This document shows positions 7,374 to 15,890 of a DNA stretch of 64,000 nt, in pieces. The DNA lies in contig NZ_BCRQ01000004.1 in the NCBI RefSeq assembly GCF_001552675.1, positions 1 to 64,000 of the forward strand, read 5' to 3'. Source of the stretch: Alicyclobacillus sendaiensis NBRC 100866. Its GTDB lineage: Bacteria; Bacillota; Bacilli; Alicyclobacillales; Alicyclobacillaceae. A model generated the notes under the pieces. The model was not told where the DNA came from and ran no database searches. It saw only the letters and a list, made by a program, of their open reading frames with translations. A program made the position numbers and the translations under genes. Numbering within the stretch: the stretch's first letter is position 1; each line of letters opens with the position of its first letter.

Positions 7374-8210
7374 ATGAATGTCGACGGCCGGCGGGAGACG
7401 CCGCTCGCCAGGCGAGGCGCACCGCGCTTCATTCCGGATCGGCCGCACCTCGTGGAGGACGCCGAGACGGCGCTCCGGCTCGGCAAACACGTGTTGCTGC
7501 GCGGGCCCACAGGGAGCGGCAAGACGCGCCTCGCCGAGGCGCTCGCGGATCGGCTTCGGCTCGACATGGAGTCCGTGAATTGCTCGGTCGATCTCGACCT
7601 TGAGGCCCTTCTCGGCCACCGCACGCTCGGGATTTCCGAAGGCAGAACCGTTGTCGAATACGTGGAAGGTCCCGTCATTCGGGCCATGCGGCTCGGCCGG
7701 ATGCTCTACATCGACGAGCTGAACGTTGCCCGGCCCGAGGTGCTCCCGATCTTGCACGGCGCGCTCGATCACCGCCGCCAATTGACCAACCAGCTCACCG
7801 CGGAGGTGGTGGTGGCACACCCGAACTTCTGCGTGATTGCGGCCATCAACGAGGGATACGCAGGCACTTCGGCCCTCAACGAGGCCCTGCTCAACCGTTT
7901 CGTGGTGTTTGACGTGCCGTACGTGCAGGGTGAGGCGCTGGCGCAATTGATTCGCGAAGCCAGCGCGCTGTCGAGCGCCGATCACGTCGAGCGCTTCGTC
8001 CGGCTGTCGGCCGACCTCGTCCGGGCCAGTGAGGTCGGTGAACTGCCCGTCGAAGCGGCATCCGTCCGCGCGCTCCTCGACGCGTGCGACCTGTCGACGC
8101 ACATGCCGCCCCTTCGGGCCATTCGCTACGCCATCGCCGGCAAGCTGAGCGATCCGAGGGAACAGGATCTGGTCCTGGAACTCGCGTCGAGCTACTTTCG
8201 GGGTGAGTAG
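7374..8210 (+). CDS. MoxR/CbbQ-family AAA+ ATPase
   Basis: The AAA+ ATPase has Walker A GPTGSGKT at residues 44-51, Walker B LYIDELN near 103-109, and sensor-like AAINEGYAGTSALNEALLNR. This is the MoxR/CbbQ/NirQ group, which pairs with a von Willebrand factor A partner to remodel or activate other proteins; the next gene is that partner. B. subtilis yojN/yojO has the same arrangement. The start is the ATG behind AGGAAGGAG (7355-7363). The client protein is not evident from the neighbourhood. Confidence 0.87.
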   Translation: MNVDGRRETPLARRGAPRFIPDRPHLVEDAETALRLGKHVLLRGPTGSGKTRLAEALADRLRLDMESVNCSVDLDLEALLGHRTLGISEGRTVVEYVEGPVIRAMRLGRMLYIDELNVARPEVLPILHGALDHRRQLTNQLTAEVVVAHPNFCVIAAINEGYAGTSALNEALLNRFVVFDVPYVQGEALAQLIREASALSSADHVERFVRLSADLVRASEVGELPVEAASVRALLDACDLSTHMPPLRAIRYAIAGKLSDPREQDLVLELASSYFRGE

Positions 8211-8221
8211 GGGGCAGGCGG

Positions 8222-10072
8222 ATGTTTCGTTTCACCAGCCCGTACGAGGATGAACCGTCGCTCTCGCTGTACACCGGCCTCGCTCGCGCCTTGTCGGGGG
8301 ACGGTGACCTGGAGTGCAGGTATGGGCGCCTGTCCAGCTTCAGTCCCGCGGCACACGTCATCGAGCTGCCCGACGTGTATCGGACCGCGGGCGGCGCCGA
8401 GCGGCGCTCCCTTGAGCGCGCCGAGGTGTACCTTCGCGCCGCGGGCAGCGCCCGGTTGACCGACTTTGCCGTTCTCGCGGGCGCGCGCCGGGAATGGGAG
8501 ACCTGCCAGGCCCCGAAGCTCGCCTGGCAGTGGCTGCTCACGGTCGAGGACGCCCGGCTGATGGCCTGGCTCGCTCGCGAGCGCCCGCGCCTCGCAAGGA
8601 TGTTCGCGAAGCGGCTGGCGTTCCATCGCCGCCGCGTCAGGCGACAGGCCGAGTGGAGATTGCGCGGCAGCGGTCCGACGAACACCGCCGAAGGCGTTTA
8701 CCTGGAGCTCTTCGCCGAACTTCTTGCGCTGGGGAACGAGGTGCGCCGCGCGCTCTCAGGTGACACCCATGCGGCCGTCCAATGGGCCGCGGATCGCCTG
8801 GCGCAGGCGATGGCGCGAGGATCCGTGGAGGATTTGGCTGACATCTGGTTTCAACTCGCTTGGGAGGTCGCCGACGACGCAGGCGGGCGTGCGGACCTTC
8901 AGCCCGCCTCGCGATCTCGCCAGGCGCTTCGCCGCGATGACGAAGCCGAGACCGCGTCGGACCTCCGCCTGGACATCTGGACCAGGCCGCGGCACGACAA
9001 ACGCGGGGCTCTGCTTCAAGGACCGGCGAATGCGGGCGCGGGCGCAGCGCCCGGGGCGCGAGCGGGCCGGCTCGGCGAAGATCAGGTGGCGCACGTGGGG
9101 CAAACGGCATTTTCGCGCTTGGCGGGCCCCCCGCGGCGCAGTCAGATGGGCCCGCAGCATGAGGGGCATGCGGATCAAGAGCACGGACACGAGGGGCTGT
9201 TCGCCGACGAGGAACAGCCAGGCCGTCCCTATGTCATTCGGGAGCGCGGCTACGTTCCTCCGACCGCCGAGGCTCTGGAATGGCTGCGATCCATCCGCCG
9301 CGCGCAGGCGCCAGACAGGCGGCGTCTGCAGAGTCTCCTCGCGAAATATCTCGAGCGCCGCCGCGCTTGGCGAGGAGGATTGTCGCGCCACGGCCGCACG
9401 CTGCGGCGCGCGGAGCGCATCGCGTTCGAGCCCTATCCGCGGGTGCTCGCGAGAAGAGACCGGGATCTGTCGCACGACGCCGCTGTGGAAATCCTCATCG
9501 ACGTCTCGGGTTCCATGGAGCCGTATTTGCCCGCGTGCAAAGAAGCCATCGTGATGCTGGGTGACGCGCTGCGCGCGCTGCGCGCGCCGTTTGGCGTGGC
9601 CGCGTACTGGGAAGACGACGCTTCGGCAAGCGCTTCGTTTCTGGAGACGGTCATCTGGGACGTGGTTCCATTTGACCAATCGCGCGATCCCGACGCGCTC
9701 GCAGCGGTATGGGCGCTGCAACCGGAACTGGACAACCGGGACGGCGCGGCGATCCGGCACGTCGCCTGGCGGCTGTCCCGGTTCGCCGAGGCGTCGAAGT
9801 GGCTGGTCTTGGTGAGCGACGCTCGGCCAGCTGCCGAGGGATACGCGGGGGGCTATGAGGATACGCGCCGCGCCGTTCGGGAGGCGCGCGCCCTCGGTGT
9901 CGAGGTCGTGCACCTCGTCGTGGCGAGCGACGTGGATGCCGCGCTCGTGGACGCCGTCCGTTACCTGTACGGACACGCGTTCGCCATCGCGCGATCGCCA
10001 AACGATGTGCCGACTGCGCTGGAGCGCGCGCTGAAACGGATCTTGCAGAACGCCGTCCGCGACGTCAGGTGA
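8222..10072 (+). CDS. VWA-domain protein paired with MoxR ATPase (YojO/CbbO-like)
   Basis: The 616-aa protein has a C-terminal von Willebrand A domain from about residue 420. The MIDAS metal site DVSGSM is at 427-432 (D427, S429, S431). The N-terminal half has no domain I can name, and the middle (about 225-345) is charged and low in complexity. Starting 11 nt after the ATPase gene, it should form a chaperone pair with it, as CbbO/CbbQ or YojO/YojN do. Its last 8 nt overlap the convergent lytic transglycosylase gene. Confidence 0.83.
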   Translation: MFRFTSPYEDEPSLSLYTGLARALSGDGDLECRYGRLSSFSPAAHVIELPDVYRTAGGAERRSLERAEVYLRAAGSARLTDFAVLAGARREWETCQAPKLAWQWLLTVEDARLMAWLARERPRLARMFAKRLAFHRRRVRRQAEWRLRGSGPTNTAEGVYLELFAELLALGNEVRRALSGDTHAAVQWAADRLAQAMARGSVEDLADIWFQLAWEVADDAGGRADLQPASRSRQALRRDDEAETASDLRLDIWTRPRHDKRGALLQGPANAGAGAAPGARAGRLGEDQVAHVGQTAFSRLAGPPRRSQMGPQHEGHADQEHGHEGLFADEEQPGRPYVIRERGYVPPTAEALEWLRSIRRAQAPDRRRLQSLLAKYLERRRAWRGGLSRHGRTLRRAERIAFEPYPRVLARRDRDLSHDAAVEILIDVSGSMEPYLPACKEAIVMLGDALRALRAPFGVAAYWEDDASASASFLETVIWDVVPFDQSRDPDALAAVWALQPELDNRDGAAIRHVAWRLSRFAEASKWLVLVSDARPAAEGYAGGYEDTRRAVREARALGVEVVHLVVASDVDAALVDAVRYLYGHAFAIARSPNDVPTALERALKRILQNAVRDVR

Positions 10073-11138
10073 CAGCCAGGTGCAAGACGTCCTCGACGTA
10101 GGTGGCCGAGTGGTTGTACATCCAGATGGCGTAATACGGGTCCGAGCTGAATCCCTCTTGGTGCAGCATGTTGGCGGCCGAAAAAATCGCGTCCTCCACG
10201 TTGTGGATGTTCGCCACCTTGTGACCCGGCGCTGGGACGCCAAAGACGGCAAACGTCGACGGCATGAACTGCATCGGTCCGATGGCGCCGGCGTACGATT
10301 CGATGTCCCCGTCCGTGCTGAAGTCCGTCTCGACTTTGTGGATGGCCGCGAGCACGGTCCACGGAATATCGTACTTCGCGCCGGCGGCCTTGTAGATGGG
10401 GATGAGCCATGAGGGCGCTTCGCGCAAGAACACGCTTTGCGCCTGCTGTCCGCCGAAGGCGCTCGAGGGTTCGATGATGAGCCGTTCGCCGGGGTAGATG
10501 GCCGTTTGAGTCAGGTGATTCGCGCTGCAGATGGCGGACACGGAGACGCCAAAGATGTTCGAGATCTCCCAAAGCGAGTCCCCCGGTTGAACGGTGTAGG
10601 TGAGGTTCGGGGCGACGGACGAGGAACTCGCTTCCGGCGACTTCGGCAACGCGAACGACCGGTGCGCGCCAGAGGGTAGGCGCAACAGCTGGCCGACGTG
10701 AAGAACGGTCGAACGAAGGTGGTTGGATTGCATCAGTTGCGCCACGGTCGTGTGGTGGGTCTCCGCAATGGTCCACAGGCACTCGCCTGCACGGACGCGA
10801 ACGAAGGTCGCTCGGGTGGGCGCTTTCGCCGCCGCGGGTTTCACGCGGACCTCGGACGCGCCGCGCGCCGCCTGACCGTTGAGAGCCATCCTCGGTCGGT
10901 GCACGAGTCGCACGTCCAACGCGCCGAAGCTCGAGGTTTCTCCCTCGCGCGATGGGGCTTCTGCCCATTCCAGCCGAAGCGATGGGGATCCGTTTGGCGC
11001 GCGCCCGAAAGGGCTGCGCGCGTCGTCGACGGGCGCCATCGGGGAAGGCCCGCTGTTAGCCCCACCGCTCGTCCAAAGTCCCAACGCCGTGAGAAACGCG
11101 AGCGCGCCGGCCAGGACGGCCTGCCAACGACGGAACAT
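10065..11138 (-). CDS. Secreted LysM lytic transglycosylase
   Basis: Predicted cell-wall enzyme of 357 aa. It has a signal peptide (FRRWQAVLAGALAFLTALGL), a Pro/Ala-rich linker, two LysM domains (FVRVRAGECLWTIAETHHTT and YTVQPGDSLWEISNIFGVS) and a C-terminal SLT-type domain. The SLT domain has the likely catalytic Glu at residue 270 in HKVETDF, then GAIGPMQFMPSTF and a terminal YNHSATYV motif. I set the start at ATG 11138 because GGGGAG lies 6 nt before it; the ATG at 11144 abuts that site. It could act in spore cortex or septal wall turnover. That is unproven. Confidence 0.88.
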   Translation of the reverse strand: MFRRWQAVLAGALAFLTALGLWTSGGANSGPSPMAPVDDARSPFGRAPNGSPSLRLEWAEAPSREGETSSFGALDVRLVHRPRMALNGQAARGASEVRVKPAAAKAPTRATFVRVRAGECLWTIAETHHTTVAQLMQSNHLRSTVLHVGQLLRLPSGAHRSFALPKSPEASSSSVAPNLTYTVQPGDSLWEISNIFGVSVSAICSANHLTQTAIYPGERLIIEPSSAFGGQQAQSVFLREAPSWLIPIYKAAGAKYDIPWTVLAAIHKVETDFSTDGDIESYAGAIGPMQFMPSTFAVFGVPAPGHKVANIHNVEDAIFSAANMLHQEGFSSDPYYAIWMYNHSATYVEDVLHLAVT

Positions 11139-11215
11139 TCGCATCTCCCCTTTGAAACCATCTTGAGGCCCGTTTATGGAGAGATGTACGCGCCCGCGCG
11201 GACAAGTATGACAAG

Positions 11216-11419
11216 CTAGTCGGATCGATGACTCCATTCGACGGCTTCGAGCAACAGGCCGGCGAATCGCTCCGCGTCGAGCGGGCAGAATTCGAGTTGC
11301 ACATCGTGGTCCGGTCCGAGGATTTGAATGATATAATCGCACCCGTGAGCGCAGGGCGGCGTATGCCAAACCGCGGCTTCGCGGCCCACCACTCGGTAGG
11401 TGTGCGGGACGGTGGACAT
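11216..11419 (-). CDS. Hypothetical protein (67 aa)
   Basis: Not recognised. The frame encodes a soluble 67-aa protein beginning MSTVPHTYRVVGREAAVW, with two Cys in a PPCAHGCDY segment and an acidic C-terminal half. AAAGAGGTG lies about 10 nt before the ATG. It precedes the lytic transglycosylase on the same strand with an 80-nt gap. It could be a genuine small gene or a chance frame; the ribosome site favours the former. Confidence 0.5.
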   Translation of the reverse strand: MSTVPHTYRVVGREAAVWHTPPCAHGCDYIIQILGPDHDVQLEFCPLDAERFAGLLLEAVEWSHRSD

Positions 11420-11539
11420 TCGGCAAGGCACCTCTTTTTCGGGCGAACGAACCCCTATTCGTTATGGCCCGTTCTCGCGCAGCGCAAACGCCGCATAGGG
11501 CAGGTGCGCACCGAGAAAGTTAAAATGAGGTGAGTTGGC

Positions 11540-11641
11540 ATGCGCACCCTGGATAAGTTGCTGTATGCAGCGGTACTGGGCGGTCTTGTCGCCATCGGGG
11601 TGGCGTACGTGTACTTCTCCGTGCGCCACCTCGGCCTGTGA
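11540..11641 (+). CDS. 33-aa single-pass membrane peptide
   Basis: ATG preceded by GAGGTGA at 7 nt encodes MRTLDKLLYAAVLGG followed by a hydrophobic stretch to YVYFSV and a short basic tail. It is one membrane helix. It lies directly upstream of the RluA-family gene, with about 20 nt between its stop and that gene's preferred start, so they probably share a transcript. No family recognised. Confidence 0.55.
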   Translation: MRTLDKLLYAAVLGGLVAIGVAYVYFSVRHLGL

Positions 11642-11661
11642 CGTGTAGGGGGTGGGAACGG

Positions 11662-12678
11662 TTGTTGGAAGAATACGTGGTGCCGAGTGAGCTCGCGGGG
11701 CGGCGTTTGTCCGCCGTGCTGAGCGGGCGGCTCGGCATGTCCCGCAGGATGCTCCGGCGCATCATTCAGGCGGGCGGGTTTTATCTGAACGGGGAACCGG
11801 TGTACCTCTCCGTGACCGTGCAGGATGGCGATCGCGTCACTTGGGAACGGCCGGAAGAAGAGGTCGCCGTCGAACCCGAGGATATCCCGCTGGACATCTG
11901 TTACGAAGATGACGACGTGATCGTCGTTAACAAGCCCGCCGGTATGTTGACGCACCCGTCTCCGCACGAGCGCCGCGGATCGCTTTTGGCCGCTGCCGCG
12001 CACTATCTACGCCGCGGCGGCGGCGTGCCACACGCCGTCCACCGGTTGGATAAGTACACGTCGGGCGCGGTCCTCATCGCCAAGCACGCTCATGCGCATC
12101 ATCAGTTGGACCGCGCGCTCCGTCAGGGGCTCGTCGACAGGCGCTACGTGGCCATTGTGTACGCGCCCGAGGGCTGTGAAACGGGGCGGTGGCTCACGTT
12201 CGTGGACGGGCTGGCGCCGAATCCGCACCGCCCTTCTCGGCGCATCGTCGTGCCTCCCGACCGCGGCGATCGCGCCGTCACCCATGTCCTTCCGCTGGTG
12301 CAGGCTGGGCCGCTCGCGCTGGTCGCGCTCGTCCTGGAAACCGGCCGCACCCACCAGATCCGGGCGCAGATGGCCTTTCACGGCATGCCGCTCGTGGGCG
12401 ATCGCGACTACACGTATGCGCTCGCCAACCGGCGCGATCCGCTGGGGCAGGCTTCCTTTTACGAGAAGGCGTTCGGCCGCCAGGCCCTCCACGCGTACGC
12501 ACTCTCCTGGCCGCGCGTCGAAGACCGTGCGATGTGCAAGGTGCGCGCGCCCGTCGCGAACGACATGCGAGAGCTGTGGCAGACCGTCTCCGGCCAGGAC
12601 GATATGGAGGCGTGGTGCGACAAGGCACAGGACATTGAGCCGCCGGGCGATCCCATGTACGGGCAAAGCGATGCCTGA
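11662..12678 (+). CDS. RluA-family rRNA/tRNA pseudouridine synthase
   Basis: Isomerises uridine to pseudouridine in structured RNA. An S4-like RNA-binding region is at the N-terminus (GRLGMSRRMLRRIIQAGGFY). The catalytic domain has DDDVIVVNKPAGMLTHP and then HRLDKYTSGAVL, with the nucleophilic Asp at about residue 130. The conserved ETGRTHQIRAQM follows. This is the RluD/YlyB-like group; the target base cannot be read from sequence. Start taken as TTG 11662 with GGGGGTGGG 6 nt ahead. A GTG at 11638 lacks a ribosome site. The C-terminal 30 residues are acidic and poorly conserved-looking. Confidence 0.9.
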   Translation: MLEEYVVPSELAGRRLSAVLSGRLGMSRRMLRRIIQAGGFYLNGEPVYLSVTVQDGDRVTWERPEEEVAVEPEDIPLDICYEDDDVIVVNKPAGMLTHPSPHERRGSLLAAAAHYLRRGGGVPHAVHRLDKYTSGAVLIAKHAHAHHQLDRALRQGLVDRRYVAIVYAPEGCETGRWLTFVDGLAPNPHRPSRRIVVPPDRGDRAVTHVLPLVQAGPLALVALVLETGRTHQIRAQMAFHGMPLVGDRDYTYALANRRDPLGQASFYEKAFGRQALHAYALSWPRVEDRAMCKVRAPVANDMRELWQTVSGQDDMEAWCDKAQDIEPPGDPMYGQSDA

Positions 12679-12712
12679 GTGGGCGCGCGTGCGGGATGAG
12701 GAGGTGTCTCCA

Positions 12713-13774
12713 TTGCCCAAATACTTGAGCGTCTTCAAGCAGTTGCTCGAAGCGCACGGCGGGCCAGGGTTCGAGGAGGACGTGCGCAACCTTATTCTTC
12801 CACATCTATCAGAATACGCGGCCCAGATTTGGACCGATCCGCTCGGCAATCTCGTGGGCCTCGTCCCGGGGGTGGGAGAAGGGCGTCGGCCGCGGGTCCT
12901 CGTCTCCGCACATATCGACGAAATTGCCCTGGTGGTCACGCGCATCGAAGCGGGCGGATTTCTGCGGCTCGCCCAGGCCGGAGGATTCGATCCGCGGACG
13001 CTCGTCGGCCAAGAGGTCTTGGTGCACACGCAAAGCGGCCGGATCTTTGGGGTCATCGGAGCCAAGCCGCCGCATCTCACGCCTCCCTCCGAGCGCTTCA
13101 AGGCCGCGAAACTCGAAGATCTGTATGTCGATCTCGCCCTCCCGGAGGAAGAGGTGCGTTCCCGCGTGCGCATCGGCGATCGAGTCACGATTCACCGCGC
13201 TCCTCTGGATCTGTTGAACGGGCGGATCGCGGGCAAGTCGGTCGATAATCGGGCGAGCGCGGCCGTTCTGTTGGAGGCGCTCGCCCTGCTCAAGGGCATG
13301 GTGCACAGCGCCGATCTGTACGCCGTGTTCACCGTACAGGAGGAGGTCGGCCTCAGGGGGGCGCGAACGGCTAGCTTCGGCCTTGCGCCGGACATCGCCA
13401 TCGCCGTGGACGTCACCTTCGGGGCATTTCCTGGACAGGCGCCGGATGAATCGTTTCCGCTCGAGGGAGGCGTCGCCATCTCCTTCGGCCCGAATCTCCA
13501 TCGGCGGGTGTTCAAGCGCCTTGTCGACTGCGCCGAGAAATATGGCATCCCGTACCAAATCGAGCTGTCGCAGCGGCCGGTGGGCGCGGACGCCAATGCG
13601 TTTCAGATCAGCGGCCCGGGCCTGGCGGCGGCGCTCATCGGACCGCCGATTCGGTACATGCACACCTCGGTTGAGACCGTCGCCTACGACGACATTTGGC
13701 AGTGCGCGCGACTGCTCGCCCATTACGTGGCGGAGGTCGACGCCGCGCAGGTGGAGGAGTTGACATGTTACTGA
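12713..13774 (+). CDS. M42-family metallo-aminopeptidase (paralog 1)
   Basis: A di-zinc aminopeptidase of the M42 (TET/endoglucanase-M) family, which forms dodecameric cages that trim peptides. All key positions are present: H67 and D69 (AHIDE), D178 (SVDNR), catalytic pair E210-E211 (TVQEEVGLRGA), the Asp near 233 (AVDVTFG), and H317 (IRYMHTSVE). Length 353 aa is normal. The start is TTG with GAGGAGGTG ahead; an in-frame ATG at 12671 has no such site. First of three overlapping M42 genes, so co-expression is likely. Confidence 0.93.
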   Translation: MPKYLSVFKQLLEAHGGPGFEEDVRNLILPHLSEYAAQIWTDPLGNLVGLVPGVGEGRRPRVLVSAHIDEIALVVTRIEAGGFLRLAQAGGFDPRTLVGQEVLVHTQSGRIFGVIGAKPPHLTPPSERFKAAKLEDLYVDLALPEEEVRSRVRIGDRVTIHRAPLDLLNGRIAGKSVDNRASAAVLLEALALLKGMVHSADLYAVFTVQEEVGLRGARTASFGLAPDIAIAVDVTFGAFPGQAPDESFPLEGGVAISFGPNLHRRVFKRLVDCAEKYGIPYQIELSQRPVGADANAFQISGPGLAAALIGPPIRYMHTSVETVAYDDIWQCARLLAHYVAEVDAAQVEELTCY

Positions 13775-14805
13775 AGGAACTCACGGAGGCCTTTGGCCCG
13801 ACGGGCTTTGAAGACGAGGTGCGCGGCATCGTGCGCCGCGAGCTCGACGCGATGGGGCTGTCCGTCCGCACCGATGTCCTCGGCAACGTCATTGCATCCG
13901 CCGGCGCGCACCGCCCTGGCCTGCGGGTGATGCTCGACGCGCACATGGACGAGGTCGGTCTCATGGTCACCCACATCGGTGAAGGCCGGGACGAGGGCGG
14001 ACTGCTCCGCTTCCGGCCGCTCGGCGGCGTGGATCCGCGCGTGCTCGTGTCGAAGCCAGTCGTTGTCGGCGAGCGGCGCATTCCGGGCGTGATTGGCGCC
14101 AAACCCGTTCACCTTCAGGAAGCGAGCGAACGGGAGAAGCCCATTCCGATGGAGAAGCTGTACATCGACATCGGCGCCCGCGACGCCGAAGACGCCAGGC
14201 GCCACGTGAAGCCGGGCGACCCCGTGGTGTTCGCCACGAAGTACGAAGAGCTTCCACACCGCATGGCCAAGGCGAAGTCGTTCGACGATCGCGTCGGCTG
14301 CTACATTCTGCTCGAAGCGCTGCGGCGGTGGAAGGGGGACCTCGCGGTGTTCGCCGCCTTCACCGTCCAGGAGGAGATCGGCCTGCGGGGCGCGCACGCG
14401 GCCGCGTATCAGATTGAGCCGGACATCGCCATCGCGCTCGAGGGTACCGTGGCCCACGACGTGGTCGACACGCCTTCCCACGGTCAGTCCACCGTGGTGG
14501 GCAAAGGCCCGGCCATCACGGTGCAGGACGCACAGACGGTGGCCAATCGGCGGTTTGCCGAGTTTCTCTGGGAAACCGCGAAGGCGCGCAACATCCCGGT
14601 GCAGTGGCGCAGGGTGAAGGGTGGCTCCAACGACTTTGGCGCCATTCACCGCATCGGCAAAGGGGTGCTGGGCGGCGCCATCTCGGTGCCCGTGCGGTAC
14701 ATCCACGCGCCGACGCAGGTGGTGTCGCTCGACGACGTGATGCACGCCGTCGATCTCGTGGTCGCGGTGCTCGACGAGATCGCAAAGGGAGGATTTCGCC
14801 CATGA
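13765..14805 (+). CDS. M42-family metallo-aminopeptidase (paralog 2)
   Basis: Second tandem M42 peptidase, 346 aa. Active-site set intact: H60/D62 (DAHMDEVG), D174 (SFDDRVGC), E203-E204 (TVQEEIGLRGA), Glu near 226 (ALEGT) as the variable zinc ligand, and H314 (VRYIHAPTQ). It overlaps the first paralog by 10 nt and the third by 4 nt (ATGA). The first uses Asp and this one Glu at the variable ligand, which in this family can go with different metal or substrate preference. That link is general knowledge, not shown here. Confidence 0.94.
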   Translation: MLLKELTEAFGPTGFEDEVRGIVRRELDAMGLSVRTDVLGNVIASAGAHRPGLRVMLDAHMDEVGLMVTHIGEGRDEGGLLRFRPLGGVDPRVLVSKPVVVGERRIPGVIGAKPVHLQEASEREKPIPMEKLYIDIGARDAEDARRHVKPGDPVVFATKYEELPHRMAKAKSFDDRVGCYILLEALRRWKGDLAVFAAFTVQEEIGLRGAHAAAYQIEPDIAIALEGTVAHDVVDTPSHGQSTVVGKGPAITVQDAQTVANRRFAEFLWETAKARNIPVQWRRVKGGSNDFGAIHRIGKGVLGGAISVPVRYIHAPTQVVSLDDVMHAVDLVVAVLDEIAKGGFRP

Positions 14806-15785
14806 AGGATTGGCTGATGCGGTTGATGGACTTCGTCGCGCCGAGCGGAAGCGAGGCGCCCGTGGTGCAGGCGCTCCTCGATGACGTCCGGGAGGCCGCG
14901 GACGAGACGTGGGTGGACGCGCTCGGCAACGGGATGGCGAGAAAGCGGGGCCATGGGCCTCTCCTCCTGTTGGCCGCGCACGTCGACGAGCCCGGGGTCA
15001 TGGTCATCGACATCGACCCGCGCGGGTATCTCCGTTTGGTCTCCGTCGGAGAGGTGCACGCGCGCGAGTGCGTCGGGCGCCAGGTTCGTTTCATCAACGG
15101 CGCGACAGGCCTCGTCCACGCGGATCCGGCCAAGCAGGGCGATCTCGACTTCGACGCCCTCGTGGTCGACGTGGGGGCGCGATCGCGCGAAGACGCCGAG
15201 CGCATCGCGCCCATCGGGACGGCCGGCGCCGTGGAGGTTCCCGTTGTGACTTGGGGGCAAAGCCTCGTGACGGGCCGGGCCCTGGACAACCGCCTTGGCT
15301 GCGCGGTCGCCGCGGAGGTCTTTCGCAAGCTCGCGGCGAGCGGGCGGAACGTGTGCGTGGCCTTCACGGCGCAGAATGCCGTCGGCGCGAGGGCGGCGCA
15401 AGCGGCGGCGTTCCAGTTGGAGCCGCGGTATGCGCTTGTGATGGACGGGGCAAGCGCGGACGACATGTGGCATGATCACCCAGCGATTGGCCTCGGCAAG
15501 GGACCCGTCTTGAAGGTGATGGACCGCGCGACCGTGGTGCCGCTCGAGGGCAAGCGTGCCGTGGAAGACGCGGCTTTGCGGTTGAACCTTCCCCTTCAAT
15601 ACGAGGTGTCCCGGGAAGCCTGGAGCGACACGGGCGCCATTCAACTCGCCAGGGCGGGGTGTGTGGCGGTCGCGCTCGGGTATCCCGTGCGCCGGGCGGG
15701 GGCGTTCGCGATGACGGCGGACCTCTCCGACGCCGAACGGCTCGTGGACCTCGCTGTGGCGACGGCCGAGGCGTGGTTAGGCTGA
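14802..15785 (+). CDS. M42-family paralog 3, active site degraded (likely pseudoenzyme)
   Basis: The 327-aa protein aligns with the two upstream M42 enzymes from end to end. H60/D62 (AHVDE), D162 (ALDNRLGC) and the later Asp (VMDGA) are kept. The catalytic Glu pair is Asn-Ala (N192-A193, in TAQNAVG), and the last zinc-binding His is Gly (G300, in PVRRAGAF). It should therefore bind at most one metal weakly and lack the general base. The frame is intact and translationally coupled (ATGA), so it is not a decaying pseudogene by appearance. A structural or regulatory subunit in a mixed M42 cage is my inference. Confidence 0.9.
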   Translation: MKDWLMRLMDFVAPSGSEAPVVQALLDDVREAADETWVDALGNGMARKRGHGPLLLLAAHVDEPGVMVIDIDPRGYLRLVSVGEVHARECVGRQVRFINGATGLVHADPAKQGDLDFDALVVDVGARSREDAERIAPIGTAGAVEVPVVTWGQSLVTGRALDNRLGCAVAAEVFRKLAASGRNVCVAFTAQNAVGARAAQAAAFQLEPRYALVMDGASADDMWHDHPAIGLGKGPVLKVMDRATVVPLEGKRAVEDAALRLNLPLQYEVSREAWSDTGAIQLARAGCVAVALGYPVRRAGAFAMTADLSDAERLVDLAVATAEAWLG

Positions 15786-15819
15786 TGTGAGGGGGCGGGC
15801 GCGCCGCCTGCCCCGAGTA

Positions 15820-15828
15820 TGCTATACT
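15820..15828 (+). promoter_or_regulatory. Extended -10 promoter of the aroC-aroB-aroH operon
   Basis: TGCTATACT, an extended -10, lies about 62 nt before the aroC start and after the M42 genes. No -35 hexamer is convincing. A GC-rich hairpin (about 15792-15815) without a T-run lies between the M42 stop and this site. Confidence 0.5.
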
Positions 15829-15890
15829 ACCGGTAATTCGCAGAGACGAACGCTTATGGGAGAGAGCAGGAAGTGGAGGGGCAGCCTTTG

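Noticed and set aside
15792-15815. Terminator after the M42 genes
   Set aside because: GC-rich inverted repeat but no T-run; listed only as context for the aroC promoter.
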